Notes under the pieces: generated by a model | What the model was told of the DNA's origin: nothing | Databases searched by the model: none | Seen by the model: the letters and a program-made list of their open reading frames with translations, nothing else | Position numbers and translations under genes: made by a program | DNA from: Loxodes magnus | Lineage: Eukaryota > Ciliophora > Karyorelictea > Loxodida > Loxodidae | Length of the DNA: 64,000 nt | Direction of reading: 5' to 3' | Assembly: GCA_946699065.1 (NCBI GenBank) | Contig: CAMPDV010001932.1 | Coordinates: forward strand, 1 to 64,000 | Part shown: piece by piece, positions 26,101 to 39,800 of the stretch | Numbering within the stretch: the first letter of the stretch is position 1 | How the letters are laid out: each line of letters starts with the position of its first letter

Positions 26101-28525
26101 TCGTAAAAATAAATTCAAATCTAACTATTTTTAATTGTCGTAAAATTAAATTCAAATCTAACTATTTTTAATCTACGTAAAATCAAATTCAAATCTAACT
26201 ATTTTTAATTGTCGTAAAATTAAATTCAAATCTAACTATTTTTAATTGTCGTAAAATAAATTCAAATCTAACTATTTTTAATTGTCGTAAAATAAATTCA
26301 AATCTAACTATTTTTAATTAACGTAAAATTAAATTCAAATCTAACTATTTTTAATTGTCGTAAAATTAAATTCAAATCTAACTATTTTTAATTAACGTAA
26401 AATTAAATTCAAATCTAACTATTTTTATTGTCGTAAAAATAAATTCAAATCTAACTATTTTTAATTGTCGTAAAAATAAATTCAAATCTAACTATTTTTA
26501 ATTGTCGTAAAATTAAATTCAAATCTAACTATTTTTAATTGTCGTAAAAATAAATTCAAATCTAACTATTTTTAATTGTCGTAAAATTAAATTCAAATCT
26601 AACTATTTTTAATTAACGTAAATCAAATTCAAATCTAACTATTTTTACTTGTCGTAAAATCAAATTCAAATCTAACTATTTTTAATTGTCGTAAAATTAA
26701 ATTCAAATCTAACTATTTTTAATTGTCGTAAAAATAAATTCAAATCTAACTATTTTTAATTTTCGTAAATTAAATTCAAATCTAACTATTTTTAATTTAC
26801 GTAAAATTAAATTCAAATCTAACTATTTTTAATTGTCGTAAAATTAAATTCAAATCTAACTATTTTTAATTTACGTAAAATTAAATTCAAATCTAACTAT
26901 TTTTAATTGTCGTAAAAATAAATTCAAATCTAACTATTTTTAATCTACGTAAAATCAAATTCAAATCTAACTATTTTTAATTGTCGTAAAATAAATTCAA
27001 ATCTAACTATTTTTAATTGTCGTAAAATAAATTCAAATCTAACTATTTTTAATTTACGTAAAAATAAATTCAAATCTAACTATTTTTAATTAACGTAAAA
27101 TTAAATTCAAATCTAACTATTTTTAATTGTCGTAAAAATAAATTCAAATCTAACTATTTTTAATTGTCGTAAAATTAAATTCAAATCTAACTATTTTTAA
27201 TTGTCGTAAAATTAAATTCAAATCTAACTATTTTTAATTGTCGTAAAATCAAATTCAAATCTAACTATTTTTAATCTACGTAAAATCAAATTCAAATCTA
27301 ACTATTTTTAATTTACGTAAAAATAAATTCAAATCTAACTATTTTTAATTGTCGTAAAATTAAATTCAAATCTAACTATTTTTAATTGTCGTAAAAATAA
27401 ATTCAAATCTAACTATTTTTAATTGTCGTAAAATTAAATTCAAATCTAACTATTTTTAATTGTCGTAAAATTAAATTCAAATCTAACTATTTTTAATTGT
27501 CGTAAAATCAAATTCAAATCTAACTATTTTTAATTGTCGTAAAATTAAATTCAAATCTAACTATTTTTAATTGTCGTAAAATTAAATTCAAATCTAACTA
27601 TTTTTAATTGTCGTAAAATTAAATTCAAATCTAACTATTTTTAATTTACGTAAAATTAAATTCAAATCTAACTATTTTTAATTGTCGTAAAATTAAATTC
27701 AAATCTAACTATTTTTAATTGTCGTAAAAATAAATTCAAATCTAACTATTTTTAATTGTCGTAAAATTAAATTCAAATCTAACTATTTTTAATTGTCGTA
27801 AAATTAAATTCAAATCTAACTATTTTTAATCTACGTCAAATTAAATTCAAATCTAACTATTTTTAATTGTCGTAAAAATAAATTCAAATCTAACTATTTT
27901 TAATTGTCGTAAAAATAAATTCAAATCTGACTATTTATAATTTACGTAAAATAAATTCAAATCTAACTATTTTTAATTTACGTAAAATTAAATTCAAATC
28001 TAACTATTTTTAATTGTCGTAAAAATAAATTCAAATCTAACTATTTTTAATTGTCTTAAAAATAAATTCAAATCTAACTATTTTTAATTTACGTAAAATT
28101 AAATTCAAATCTAACTATTTTTAATCTACGTCAAATTAAATTCAAATCTAACTATTTTTAATTGTCGTAAAATAAATTCAAATCTAACTATTTTTAATTG
28201 TCGTAAAATTAAATTCAAATCTAACTATTTTTGATTTACGTAAAATTAAATTCAAATCTAACTATTTTTAATTAACGTAAAATTAAATTCAAATCTAACT
28301 ATTTTTAATTGTCTTAAAAATAAATTCAAATCTAACTATTTTTAATCTACGTAAAATTAAATTCAAATCTAACTATTTTTAATTGTCGTAAAAATAAATT
28401 CAAATCTAACTATTTTTAATTGTCGTAAAATTAAATTCAAATCTAACTATTTTTAATTGTCGTAAAAATAAATTCAAATCTAACTATTTTTAATTGTCGT
28501 AAAATTAAATTCAAATCTAACTATT
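20197..28525 (-). repeat. 37-bp satellite array, reverse block B
   Basis: This continues A' in the same orientation. It adds linker types rare or absent in A: CTACGTCAAATT (a T-to-G change before ACG on the forward reading), GTCTTAAAAATA (CpG lost), TTTTTGATTTACG, TTTTTACTTGTCG, and a doubly changed core TCTGACTATTTATAA. These mark higher-order repeats: TCTGAC at 24857, 25936 and 27926; ACTTG at 23760 and 26647. The block is repeated in inverse at 28529-36850, and its part from about 21508 is repeated directly at 41524-48536. The segment 24900-25850 is irregular and is listed separately. No gene is visible. Confidence 0.97.
24890..25850 (-). repeat. Irregular segment with hybrid linkers
   Basis: Eight monomers have 38-39 bp linkers that look like two linker types overlaid: GTACG (GTCG plus TACG) near 25170, 25243, 25570, 25653 and 25730; CTGTCG near 25056 and 25768; CTAACG near 25282. 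The two sister copies, about 31200-32170 (inverse) and 44890-45930 (direct), agree with each other in variant order and lack these forms. The distance between flanking TCTGAC markers is 1079 bp here against 1071 bp at 44872-45943, so the 8 extra bases equal the 8 hybrids. Its left part also resembles 14041-14160 (AAATTTAAATC and CTAGCTATT markers). A mis-merged consensus is the likeliest cause. Confidence 0.8.
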
Positions 28526-28540
28526 TATAATAGTTAGATT
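28514..28540. repeat. Inversion junction 2 (reverse to forward), palindrome axis
   Basis: The arm AATCTAACTATT (28514-28525), a 3-nt centre TAT (28526-28528) and the exact reverse complement AATAGTTAGATT (28529-28540). Perfect pairing continues outward for many monomers on both sides. The join lies inside the core, fusing a CTATTTATAAT-like end to AATAGTTAG. The spacer is too short for a stable loop of the usual size, so in long molecules this would snap back on itself almost completely. Confidence 0.96.
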
Positions 28541-31500
28541 TGAATTTAATTTTACGACAATTAAAAATAGTTAGATTTGAATTTATTTTTACGACAATTA
28601 AAAATAGTTAGATTTGAATTTAATTTTACGACAATTAAAAATAGTTAGATTTGAATTTATTTTTACGACAATTAAAAATAGTTAGATTTGAATTTAATTT
28701 TACGTAGATTAAAAATAGTTAGATTTGAATTTATTTTTAAGACAATTAAAAATAGTTAGATTTGAATTTAATTTTACGTTAATTAAAAATAGTTAGATTT
28801 GAATTTAATTTTACGTAAATCAAAAATAGTTAGATTTGAATTTAATTTTACGACAATTAAAAATAGTTAGATTTGAATTTATTTTACGACAATTAAAAAT
28901 AGTTAGATTTGAATTTAATTTGACGTAGATTAAAAATAGTTAGATTTGAATTTAATTTTACGTAAATTAAAAATAGTTAGATTTGAATTTATTTTTAAGA
29001 CAATTAAAAATAGTTAGATTTGAATTTATTTTTACGACAATTAAAAATAGTTAGATTTGAATTTAATTTTACGTAAATTAAAAATAGTTAGATTTGAATT
29101 TATTTTACGTAAATTATAAATAGTCAGATTTGAATTTATTTTTACGACAATTAAAAATAGTTAGATTTGAATTTATTTTTACGACAATTAAAAATAGTTA
29201 GATTTGAATTTAATTTGACGTAGATTAAAAATAGTTAGATTTGAATTTAATTTTACGACAATTAAAAATAGTTAGATTTGAATTTAATTTTACGACAATT
29301 AAAAATAGTTAGATTTGAATTTATTTTTACGACAATTAAAAATAGTTAGATTTGAATTTAATTTTACGACAATTAAAAATAGTTAGATTTGAATTTAATT
29401 TTACGTAAATTAAAAATAGTTAGATTTGAATTTAATTTTACGACAATTAAAAATAGTTAGATTTGAATTTAATTTTACGACAATTAAAAATAGTTAGATT
29501 TGAATTTAATTTTACGACAATTAAAAATAGTTAGATTTGAATTTGATTTTACGACAATTAAAAATAGTTAGATTTGAATTTAATTTTACGACAATTAAAA
29601 ATAGTTAGATTTGAATTTAATTTTACGACAATTAAAAATAGTTAGATTTGAATTTATTTTTACGACAATTAAAAATAGTTAGATTTGAATTTAATTTTAC
29701 GACAATTAAAAATAGTTAGATTTGAATTTATTTTTACGTAAATTAAAAATAGTTAGATTTGAATTTGATTTTACGTAGATTAAAAATAGTTAGATTTGAA
29801 TTTGATTTTACGACAATTAAAAATAGTTAGATTTGAATTTAATTTTACGACAATTAAAAATAGTTAGATTTGAATTTAATTTTACGACAATTAAAAATAG
29901 TTAGATTTGAATTTATTTTTACGACAATTAAAAATAGTTAGATTTGAATTTAATTTTACGTTAATTAAAAATAGTTAGATTTGAATTTATTTTTACGTAA
30001 ATTAAAAATAGTTAGATTTGAATTTATTTTACGACAATTAAAAATAGTTAGATTTGAATTTATTTTACGACAATTAAAAATAGTTAGATTTGAATTTGAT
30101 TTTACGTAGATTAAAAATAGTTAGATTTGAATTTATTTTTACGACAATTAAAAATAGTTAGATTTGAATTTAATTTTACGTAAATTAAAAATAGTTAGAT
30201 TTGAATTTAATTTTACGACAATTAAAAATAGTTAGATTTGAATTTAATTTTACGTAAATTAAAAATAGTTAGATTTGAATTTAATTTTACGAAATTAAAA
30301 ATAGTTAGATTTGAATTTATTTTTACGACAATTAAAAATAGTTAGATTTGAATTTAATTTTACGACAATTAAAAATAGTTAGATTTGAATTTGATTTTAC
30401 GACAAGTAAAAATAGTTAGATTTGAATTTGATTTTACGTTAATTAAAAATAGTTAGATTTGAATTTAATTTTACGACAATTAAAAATAGTTAGATTTGAA
30501 TTTATTTTTACGACAATTAAAAATAGTTAGATTTGAATTTAATTTTACGACAATTAAAAATAGTTAGATTTGAATTTATTTTTACGACAATTAAAAATAG
30601 TTAGATTTGAATTTATTTTTACGACAATTAAAAATAGTTAGATTTGAATTTAATTTTACGTTAATTAAAAATAGTTAGATTTGAATTTAATTTTACGACA
30701 ATTAAAAATAGTTAGATTTGAATTTAATTTTACGTTAATTAAAAATAGTTAGATTTGAATTTATTTTACGACAATTAAAAATAGTTAGATTTGAATTTAT
30801 TTTACGACAATTAAAAATAGTTAGATTTGAATTTAATTTTACGACAATTAAAAATAGTTAGATTTGAATTTGATTTTACGTAGATTAAAAATAGTTAGAT
30901 TTGAATTTAATTTTACGACAATTAAAAATAGTTAGATTTGAATTTATTTTTACGACAATTAAAAATAGTTAGATTTGAATTTATTTTTAAGACAATTAAA
31001 AATAGTTAGATTTGAATTTATTTTTACGACAATTAAAAATAGTTAGATTTGAATTTAATTTTACGTAAATTAAAAATAGTTAGATTTGAATTTATTTTAC
31101 GTAAATTATAAATAGTCAGATTTGAATTTATTTTTACGACAATTAAAAATAGTTAGATTTGAATTTATTTTTACGACAATTAAAAATAGTTAGATTTGAA
31201 TTTAATTTGACGTAGATTAAAAATAGTTAGATTTGAATTTAATTTTACGACAATTAAAAATAGTTAGATTTGAATTTAATTTTACGACAATTAAAAATAG
31301 TTAGATTTGAATTTATTTTTACGACAATTAAAAATAGTTAGATTTGAATTTAATTTTACGACAATTAAAAATAGTTAGATTTGAATTTAATTTTACGTAA
31401 ATTAAAAATAGTTAGATTTGAATTTAATTTTACGACAATTAAAAATAGTTAGATTTGAATTTAATTTTACGACAATTAAAAATAGTTAGATTTGAATTTA

Positions 31501-34500
31501 ATTTTACGACAATTAAAAATAGTTAGATTTGAATTTGATTTTACGACAATTAAAATAGTTAGATTTGAATTTAATTTTACGACAATTAAAAATAGTTAGA
31601 TTTGAATTTAATTTTACGACAATTAAAAATAGTTAGATTTGAATTTATTTTTACGACAATTAAAAATAGTTAGATTTGAATTTAATTTTACGACAATTAA
31701 AAATAGTTAGATTTGAATTTATTTTTACGACAATTAAAAATAGTTAGATTTGAATTTAATTTTACGTAGATTAAAAATAGTTAGATTTGAATTTATTTTT
31801 AAGACAATTAAAAATAGTTAGATTTGAATTTAATTTTACGTTAATTAAAAATAGTTAGATTTGAATTTAATTTTACGTAAATCAAAAATAGTTAGATTTG
31901 AATTTAATTTTACGACAATTAAAAATAGTTAGATTTGAATTTATTTTACGACAATTAAAAATAGTTAGATTTGAATTTAATTTGACGTAGATTAAAAATA
32001 GTTAGATTTGAATTTAATTTTACGTAAATTAAAAATAGTTAGATTTGAATTTATTTTTAAGACAATTAAAAATAGTTAGATTTGAATTTATTTTTACGAC
32101 AATTAAAAATAGTTAGATTTGAATTTAATTTTACGTAAATTAAAAATAGTTAGATTTGAATTTATTTTACGTAAATTATAAATAGTCAGATTTGAATTTA
32201 ATTTGACGTAGATTAAAAATAGTTAGATTTGAATTTAATTTTACGACAATTAAAAATAGTTAGATTTGAATTTAATTTTACGACAATTAAAAATAGTTAG
32301 ATTTGAATTTATTTTTACGACAATTAAAAATAGTTAGATTTGAATTTAATTTGACGTAGATTAAAAATAGTTAGATTTGAATTTAATTTTACGACAATTA
32401 AAAATAGTTAGATTTGAATTTAATTTTACGACAATTAAAAATAGTTAGATTTGAATTTATTTTTACGACAATTAAAAATAGTTAGATTTGAATTTAATTT
32501 TACGACAATTAAAAATAGTTAGATTTGAATTTAATTTTACGTAAATTAAAAATAGTTAGATTTGAATTTAATTTTACGACAATTAAAAATAGTTAGATTT
32601 GAATTTAATTTTACGACAATTAAAAATAGTTAGATTTGAATTTAATTTTACGACAATTAAAAATAGTTAGATTTGAATTTGATTTTACGACAATTAAAAA
32701 TAGTTAGATTTGAATTTAATTTTACGACAATTAAAAATAGTTAGATTTGAATTTAATTTTACGACAATTAAAAATAGTTAGATTTGAATTTATTTTTACG
32801 ACAATTAAAAATAGTTAGATTTGAATTTAATTTTACGACAATTAAAAATAGTTAGATTTGAATTTATTTTTACGACAATTAAAAATAGTTAGATTTGAAT
32901 TTAATTTTACGTAGATTAAAAATAGTTAGATTTGAATTTATTTTTACGAAAATTAAAAATAGTTAGATTTGAATTTAATTTTACGTAGATTAAAAATAGT
33001 TAGATTTGAATTTATTTTTACGACAATTAAAAATAGTTAGATTTGAATTTAATTTTACGACAATTAAAAATAGTTAGATTTGAATTTAATTTTACGACAA
33101 TTAAAAATAGTTAGATTTGAATTTAATTTTACGTAAATTAAAAATAGTTAGATTTGAATTTAATTTTACGAAAATTAAAAATAGTTAGATTTGAATTTAT
33201 TTTTACGACAATTAAAAATAGTTAGATTTGAATTTAATTTTACGACAATTAAAAATAGTTAGATTTGAATTTGATTTTACGACAAGTAAAAATAGTTAGA
33301 TTTGAATTTGATTTTACGTTAATTAAAAATAGTTAGATTTGAATTTAATTTTACGACAATTAAAAATAGTTAGATTTGAATTTATTTTTACGACAATTAA
33401 AAATAGTTAGATTTGAATTTAATTTTACGAAAATTAAAAATAGTTAGATTTGAATTTAATTTTACGTAAATTAAAAATAGTTAGATTTGAATTTAATTTT
33501 ACGACAATTAAAAATAGTTAGATTTGAATTTATTTTACGACAATTAAAAATAGTTAGATTTGAATTTAATTTTACGTTAATTAAAAATAGTTAGATTTGA
33601 ATTTAATTTTACGACAATTAAAAATAGTTAGATTTGAATTTAATTTTACGTTAATTAAAAATAGTTAGATTTGAATTTAATTTTACGACAATTAAAAATA
33701 GTTAGATTTGAATTTATTTTACGACAATTAAAAATAGTTAGATTTGAATTTGATTTTACGTTAATTAAAAATAGTTAGATTTGAATTTATTTTTACGACA
33801 ATTAAAAATAGTTAGATTTGAATTTAATTTTACGACAATTAAAAATAGTTAGATTTGAATTTAATTTGACGTAGATTAAAAATAGTTAGATTTGAATTTA
33901 TTTTTACGACAATTAAAAATAGTTAGATTTGAATTTAATTTTACGACAATTAAAAATAGTTAGATTTGAATTTAATTTTACGACAATTAAAAATAGTTAG
34001 ATTTGAATTTGATTTTACGTAGATTAAAAATAGTTAGATTTGAATTTAATTTTACGACAATTAAAAATAGTTAGATTTGAATTTAATTTTACGACAATTA
34101 AAAATAGTTAGATTTGAATTTAATTTTACGACAATTAAAAATAGTTAGATTTGAATTTAATTTTACGACAATTAAAAATAGTTAGATTTGAATTTAATTT
34201 TACGACAATTAAAAATAGTTAGATTTGAATTTAATTTTACGACAATTAAAAATAGTTAGATTTGAATTTAATTTTACGTAGATTAAAAATAGTTAGATTT
34301 GAATTTAATTTTACGAAAATTAAAAATAGTTAGATTTGAATTTAATTTTACGAAAATTAAAAATAGTTAGATTTGAATTTAATTTTACGACAATTAAAAA
34401 TAGTTAGATTTGAATTTAATTTTACGACAATTAAAAATAGTTAGATTTGAATTTAATTTTACGTTAATTAAAAATAGTTAGATTTGAATTTATTTTACGA

Positions 34501-36850
34501 CAATTAAAAATAGTTAGATTTGAATTTATTTTACGACAATTAAAAATAGTTAGATTTGAATTTAATTTTACGACAATTAAAAATAGTTAGATTTGAATTT
34601 AATTTTACGACAATTAAAAATAGTTAGATTTGAATTTGATTTTACGTAGATTTAAAAATAGTTAGATTTAAATTTATTTTTACGAAAATTAAAAATAGTT
34701 AGATTTGAATTTATTTTTACGACAATTAAAAATAGTTAGATTAGAATTTATTTTTACGTAGATTAAAAATAGTTAGATTTGAATTTAATTTTACGACAAT
34801 TAAAATAGTTAGATTTGAATTTAATTTTACGACAATTAAAAATAGTTAGATTTGAATTTAATTTTACGACAATTAAAAATAGTTTAGATTTGAATTTAAT
34901 TTTACGACAATTAAAAATAGTTAGATTTGAATTTAATTTTACGACAATTAAAAATAGTTAGATTTGAATTTAATTTTCGTTAATTAAAAATAGTTAGATT
35001 TGAATTTATTTTTACGACAATTAAAAATAGTTAGATTTGAATTTGATTTTACGACAATTAAAAATAGTTAGATTTGAATTTGATTTTACGTAGATTAAAA
35101 ATAGTTAGATTTGAATTTAATTTTACGAAAATTAAAAATAGTTAGATTTGAATTTAATTTTACGACAATTAAAAATAGTTAGATTTGAATTTAATTTTAC
35201 GACAATTAAAAATAGTTAGATTTGAATTTAATTTTACGTTAATTAAAAATAGTTAGATTTGAATTTATTTTACGACAATTAAAAATAGTTAGATTTGAAT
35301 TTATTTTACGACAATTAAAAATAGTTAGATTTGAATTTAATTTTACGACAATTAAAAATAGTTAGATTTGAATTTATTTTTACGACAATTAAAAATAGTT
35401 AGATTTGAATTTAATTTTACGACAATTAAAAATAGTTAGATTTGAATTTGATTTTACGTTAATTAAAAATAGTTAGATTTGAATTTAATTTTACGACAAT
35501 TAAAAATAGTTAGATTTGAATTTAATTTGACGTAGATTAAAAATAGTTAGATTTGAATTTAATTTTACGACAATTAAAATAGTTAGATTTGAATTTAATT
35601 TTACGTAAATTAAAAATAGTTAGATTTGAATTTAATTTTACGACAATTAAAAATAGTTAGATTTGAATTTATTTTACGACAATTAAAAATAGTTAGATTT
35701 GAATTTAATTTTACGTTAATTAAAAATAGTTAGATTTGAATTTAATTTTACGACAATTAAAAATAGTTAGATTTGAATTTATTTTTACGTAAATTAAAAA
35801 TAGTTAGATTTGAATTTGATTTTACGTTAATTAAAAATAGTTAGATTTGAATTTAATTTTACGACAATTAAAAATAGTTAGATTTGAATTTAATTTGACG
35901 TAGATTAAAAATAGTTAGATTTGAATTTAATTTTACGACAATTAAAAATAGTTAGATTTGAATTTAATTTTACGTAAATTAAAAATAGTTAGATTTGAAT
36001 TTAATTTTACGACAATTAAAAATAGTTAGATTTGAATTTATTTTACGACAATTAAAAATAGTTAGATTTGAATTTAATTTTACGTTAATTAAAAATAGTT
36101 AGATTTGAATTTAATTTTACGACAATTAAAAATAGTTAGATTTGAATTTATTTTTACGTAAATTAAAAATAGTTAGATTTGAATTTGATTTTACGTAGAT
36201 TAAAAATAGTTAGATTTGAATTTATTTTTACGACAATTAAAAATAGTTAGATTTGAATTTGATTTTACGTAGATTAAAAATAGTTAGATTTGAATTTAAT
36301 TTTACGTAAATTAAAAATAGTTAGATTTGAATTTAATTTTACGACAATTAAAAATAGTTAGATTTGAATTTATTTTACGACAATTAAAAATAGTTAGATT
36401 TGAATTTAATTTTACGACAATTAAAAATAGTTAGATTTGAATTTATTTTTACGACAATTAAAAATAGTTAGATTTGAATTTATTTTTACGACAATTAAAA
36501 ATAGTTAGATTTGAATTTAATTTTACGACAATTAAAAATAGTTAGATTTGAATTTAATTTTACGACAATTAAAAATAGTTAGATTTGAATTTAATTTTAC
36601 GACAATTAAAAATAGTTAGATTTGAATTTGATTTTACGTAGATTAAAAATAGTTAGATTTGAATTTAATTTTACGACAATTAAAAATAGTTAGATTTGAA
36701 TTTATTTTTACGTAAATTAAAAATAGTTAGATTTGAATTTAATTTTACGACAATTAAAAATAGTTAGATTTGAATTTAATTTTACGTTAATTAAAAATAG
36801 TTAGATTTGAATTTAATTTTACGACAATTAAAAATAGTTAGATTTGAATT
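28529..36850 (+). repeat. 37-bp satellite array, forward block B'
   Basis: Forward-orientation array that mirrors block B (20204-28525). It carries the same marker linkers in complement: AATTTGACGTAG, TTTTTAAGAC, ACGTAAATCAAAAA, GACAAGTAAA, and the core ATAAATAGTCAG at about 29120, 31113 and 32185. The stretch 28700-29130 is repeated at about 31760-32190, a shift of about 3.06 kb. Single-base differences from block B include AATTTTACGAAATT near 30290 against AATTTACGAAAATT in the mirror, and GATTTTACG near 30430 against GATTTACG. Nothing but satellite is visible. Confidence 0.97.
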
Positions 36851-39800
36851 TAATTTTACGACAATTAAAAATAGTTAGATTTGAATTTAATTTACGACAA
36901 TTAAAAATAGTTAGATTTGAATTTAATTTTACGACAATTAAAAATAGTTAGATTTGAATTTGATTTTACGTAGATTAAAAATAGTTAGATTTAAATTTAT
37001 TTTTACGAAAATTAAAAATAGTTAGATTTGAATTTATTTTTACGACAATTAAAAATAGTTAGATTAGAATTTATTTTTACGTAGATTAAAAATAGTTAGA
37101 TTTGAATTTAATTTTACGACAATTAAAAATAGTTAGATTTGAATTTAATTTTACGACAATTAAAAATAGTTAGATTTGAATTTAATTTTACGACAATTAA
37201 AAATAGTTAGATTTGAATTTAATTTTACGACAATTAAAAATAGTTAGATTTGAATTTATTTTTACGTAGATTAAAAATAGTTAGATTTGAATTTAATTTT
37301 ACGAAAATTAAAAATAGTTAGATTTGAATTTATTTTTACGAAATTAAAAATAGTTAGATTTGAATTTAATTTTACGACAATTAAAAATAGTTAGATTTGA
37401 ATTTAATTTACGACAATTAAAAATAGTTAGATTTGAATTTAATTTTACGACAATTAAAAATAGTTAGATTTGAATTTGATTTTACGTAGATTAAAAATAG
37501 TTAGATTTAAATTTATTTTTACGAAAATTAAAAATAGTTAGATTTGAATTTATTTTTACGACAATTAAAAATAGTTAGATTAGAATTTATTTTTACGTAG
37601 ATTAAAAATAGTTAGATTTGAATTTAATTTTACGACAATTAAAAATAGTTAGATTTGAATTTAATTTTACGACAATTAAAAATAGTTAGATTTGAATTTA
37701 ATTTTACGACAATTAAAAATAGTTAGATTTGAATTTAATTTTACGACAATTAAAAATAGTTAGATTTGAATTTAATTTTACGTAGATTAAAAATAGTTAG
37801 ATTTGAATTTAATTTTACGAAAATTAAAAATAGTTAGATTTGAATTTATTTTTACGAAAATTAAAAATAGTTAGATTTGAATTTAATTTTACGACAATTA
37901 AAATAGTTAGATTTGAATTTAATTTTACGACAATTAAAAATAGTTAGATTTGAATTTAATTTTACGTTAATTAAAAATAGTTAGATTTGAATTTATTTTA
38001 CGACAATTAAAAATAGTTAGATTTGAATTTATTTTACGACAATTAAAAATAGTTAGATTTGAATTTAATTTTACGACAATTAAAAATAGTTAGATTTGAA
38101 TTTATTTTTACGACAATTAAAAATAGTTAGATTTGAATTAATTTTACGTTAATTAAAAATAGTTAGATTTGAATTTATTTTTACGACAATTAAAAATAGT
38201 TAGATTTGAATTTAATTTTACGACAATTAAAAATAGTTAGATTTGAATTTGATTTTACGACAATTAAAAATAGTTAGATTTGAATTTAATTTTACGACAA
38301 TTAAAAATAGTTAGATTTGAATTTGATTTTACGTAGATTAAAAATAGTTAGATTTGAATTTAATTTTACGACAATTAAAAATAGTTAAATTTGAATTTAT
38401 TTTACGACAATTAAAAATAGTTAGATTTGAATTTAATTTTACGACAATTAAAAATAGTTAGATTTGAATTTATTTTTACGACAATTAAAAATAGTTAGAT
38501 TTGAATTTATTTTACGACAATTAAAAATAGTTAGATTTGAATTTATTTTTACGACAATTAAAAATAGTTAGATTTGAATTTAATTTACGACAATTAAAAA
38601 TAGTTAGATTTGAATTTATTTTTACGACAATTAAAAATAGTTAGATTTGAATTTAATTTTCGTTAATTAAAAATAGTTAGATTTGAATTTATTTTTACGA
38701 CAATTAAAAATAGTTAGATTTGAATTTGATTTTACGACAATTAAAAATAGTTAGATTTGAATTTGATTTTACGTAGATTAAAAATAGTTAGATTTGAATT
38801 TATTTTTACGACAATTAAAAATAGTTAGATTTGAATTTAATTTTACGACAATTAAAAATAGTTTGATTTGAATTTAATTTTACGACAATTAAAAATAGTT
38901 AGATTTGAATTTGATTTTACGTTAATTAAAAATAGTTAGATTTGAATTTATTTTACGACAATTAAAAATAGTTAGATTTGAATTTAATTTTACGACAATT
39001 AAAAATAGTTAGATTTGAATTTAATTTTACGTTAATTAAAAATAGTTAGATTTGAATTTAATTTTACGTTAATTAAAATAGTTAGATTTGAATTTAATTT
39101 ACGACAATTAAAAATAGTTAGATTTGAATTTAATTTTACGTAAATTAAAAATAGTTAGATTTGAATTTAATTTTACGTTAATTAAAAATAGTTAGATTTG
39201 AATTTAATTTTACGACAATTAAAAATAGTTAGATTTGAATTTAATTTACGACAATTAAAAATAGTTAGATTTGAATTTAATTTTACGACAATTAAAAATA
39301 GTTAGATTTGAATTTATTTTTACGACAATTAAAAATAGTTAGATTTGAATTTATTTTTACGACAATTAAAAATAGTTAGATTTGAATTTATTTTACGACA
39401 ATTAAAAATAGTTAGATTTGAATTTAATTTTACGACAATTAAAAATAGTTAGATTTGAATTTATTTTTACGACAATTAAAAATAGTTAGATTTGAATTTA
39501 TTTTACGACAATTAAAAATAGTTAGATTTGAATTTATTTTTACGACAATTAAAAATAGTTAGATTTGAATTTAATTTACGACAATTAAAAATAGTTAGAT
39601 TTGAATTTATTTTTTACGACAATTAAAAATAGTTAGATTTGAATTTAATTTTCGTTAATTAAAAATAGTTAGATTTGAATTTATTTTTACGACAATTAAA
39701 AATAGTTAGATTTGAATTTAATTTTACGACAATTAAAAATAGTTAGATTTGAATTTGATTTTACGTAGATTAAAAATAGTTAGATTTGAATTTATTTTTA

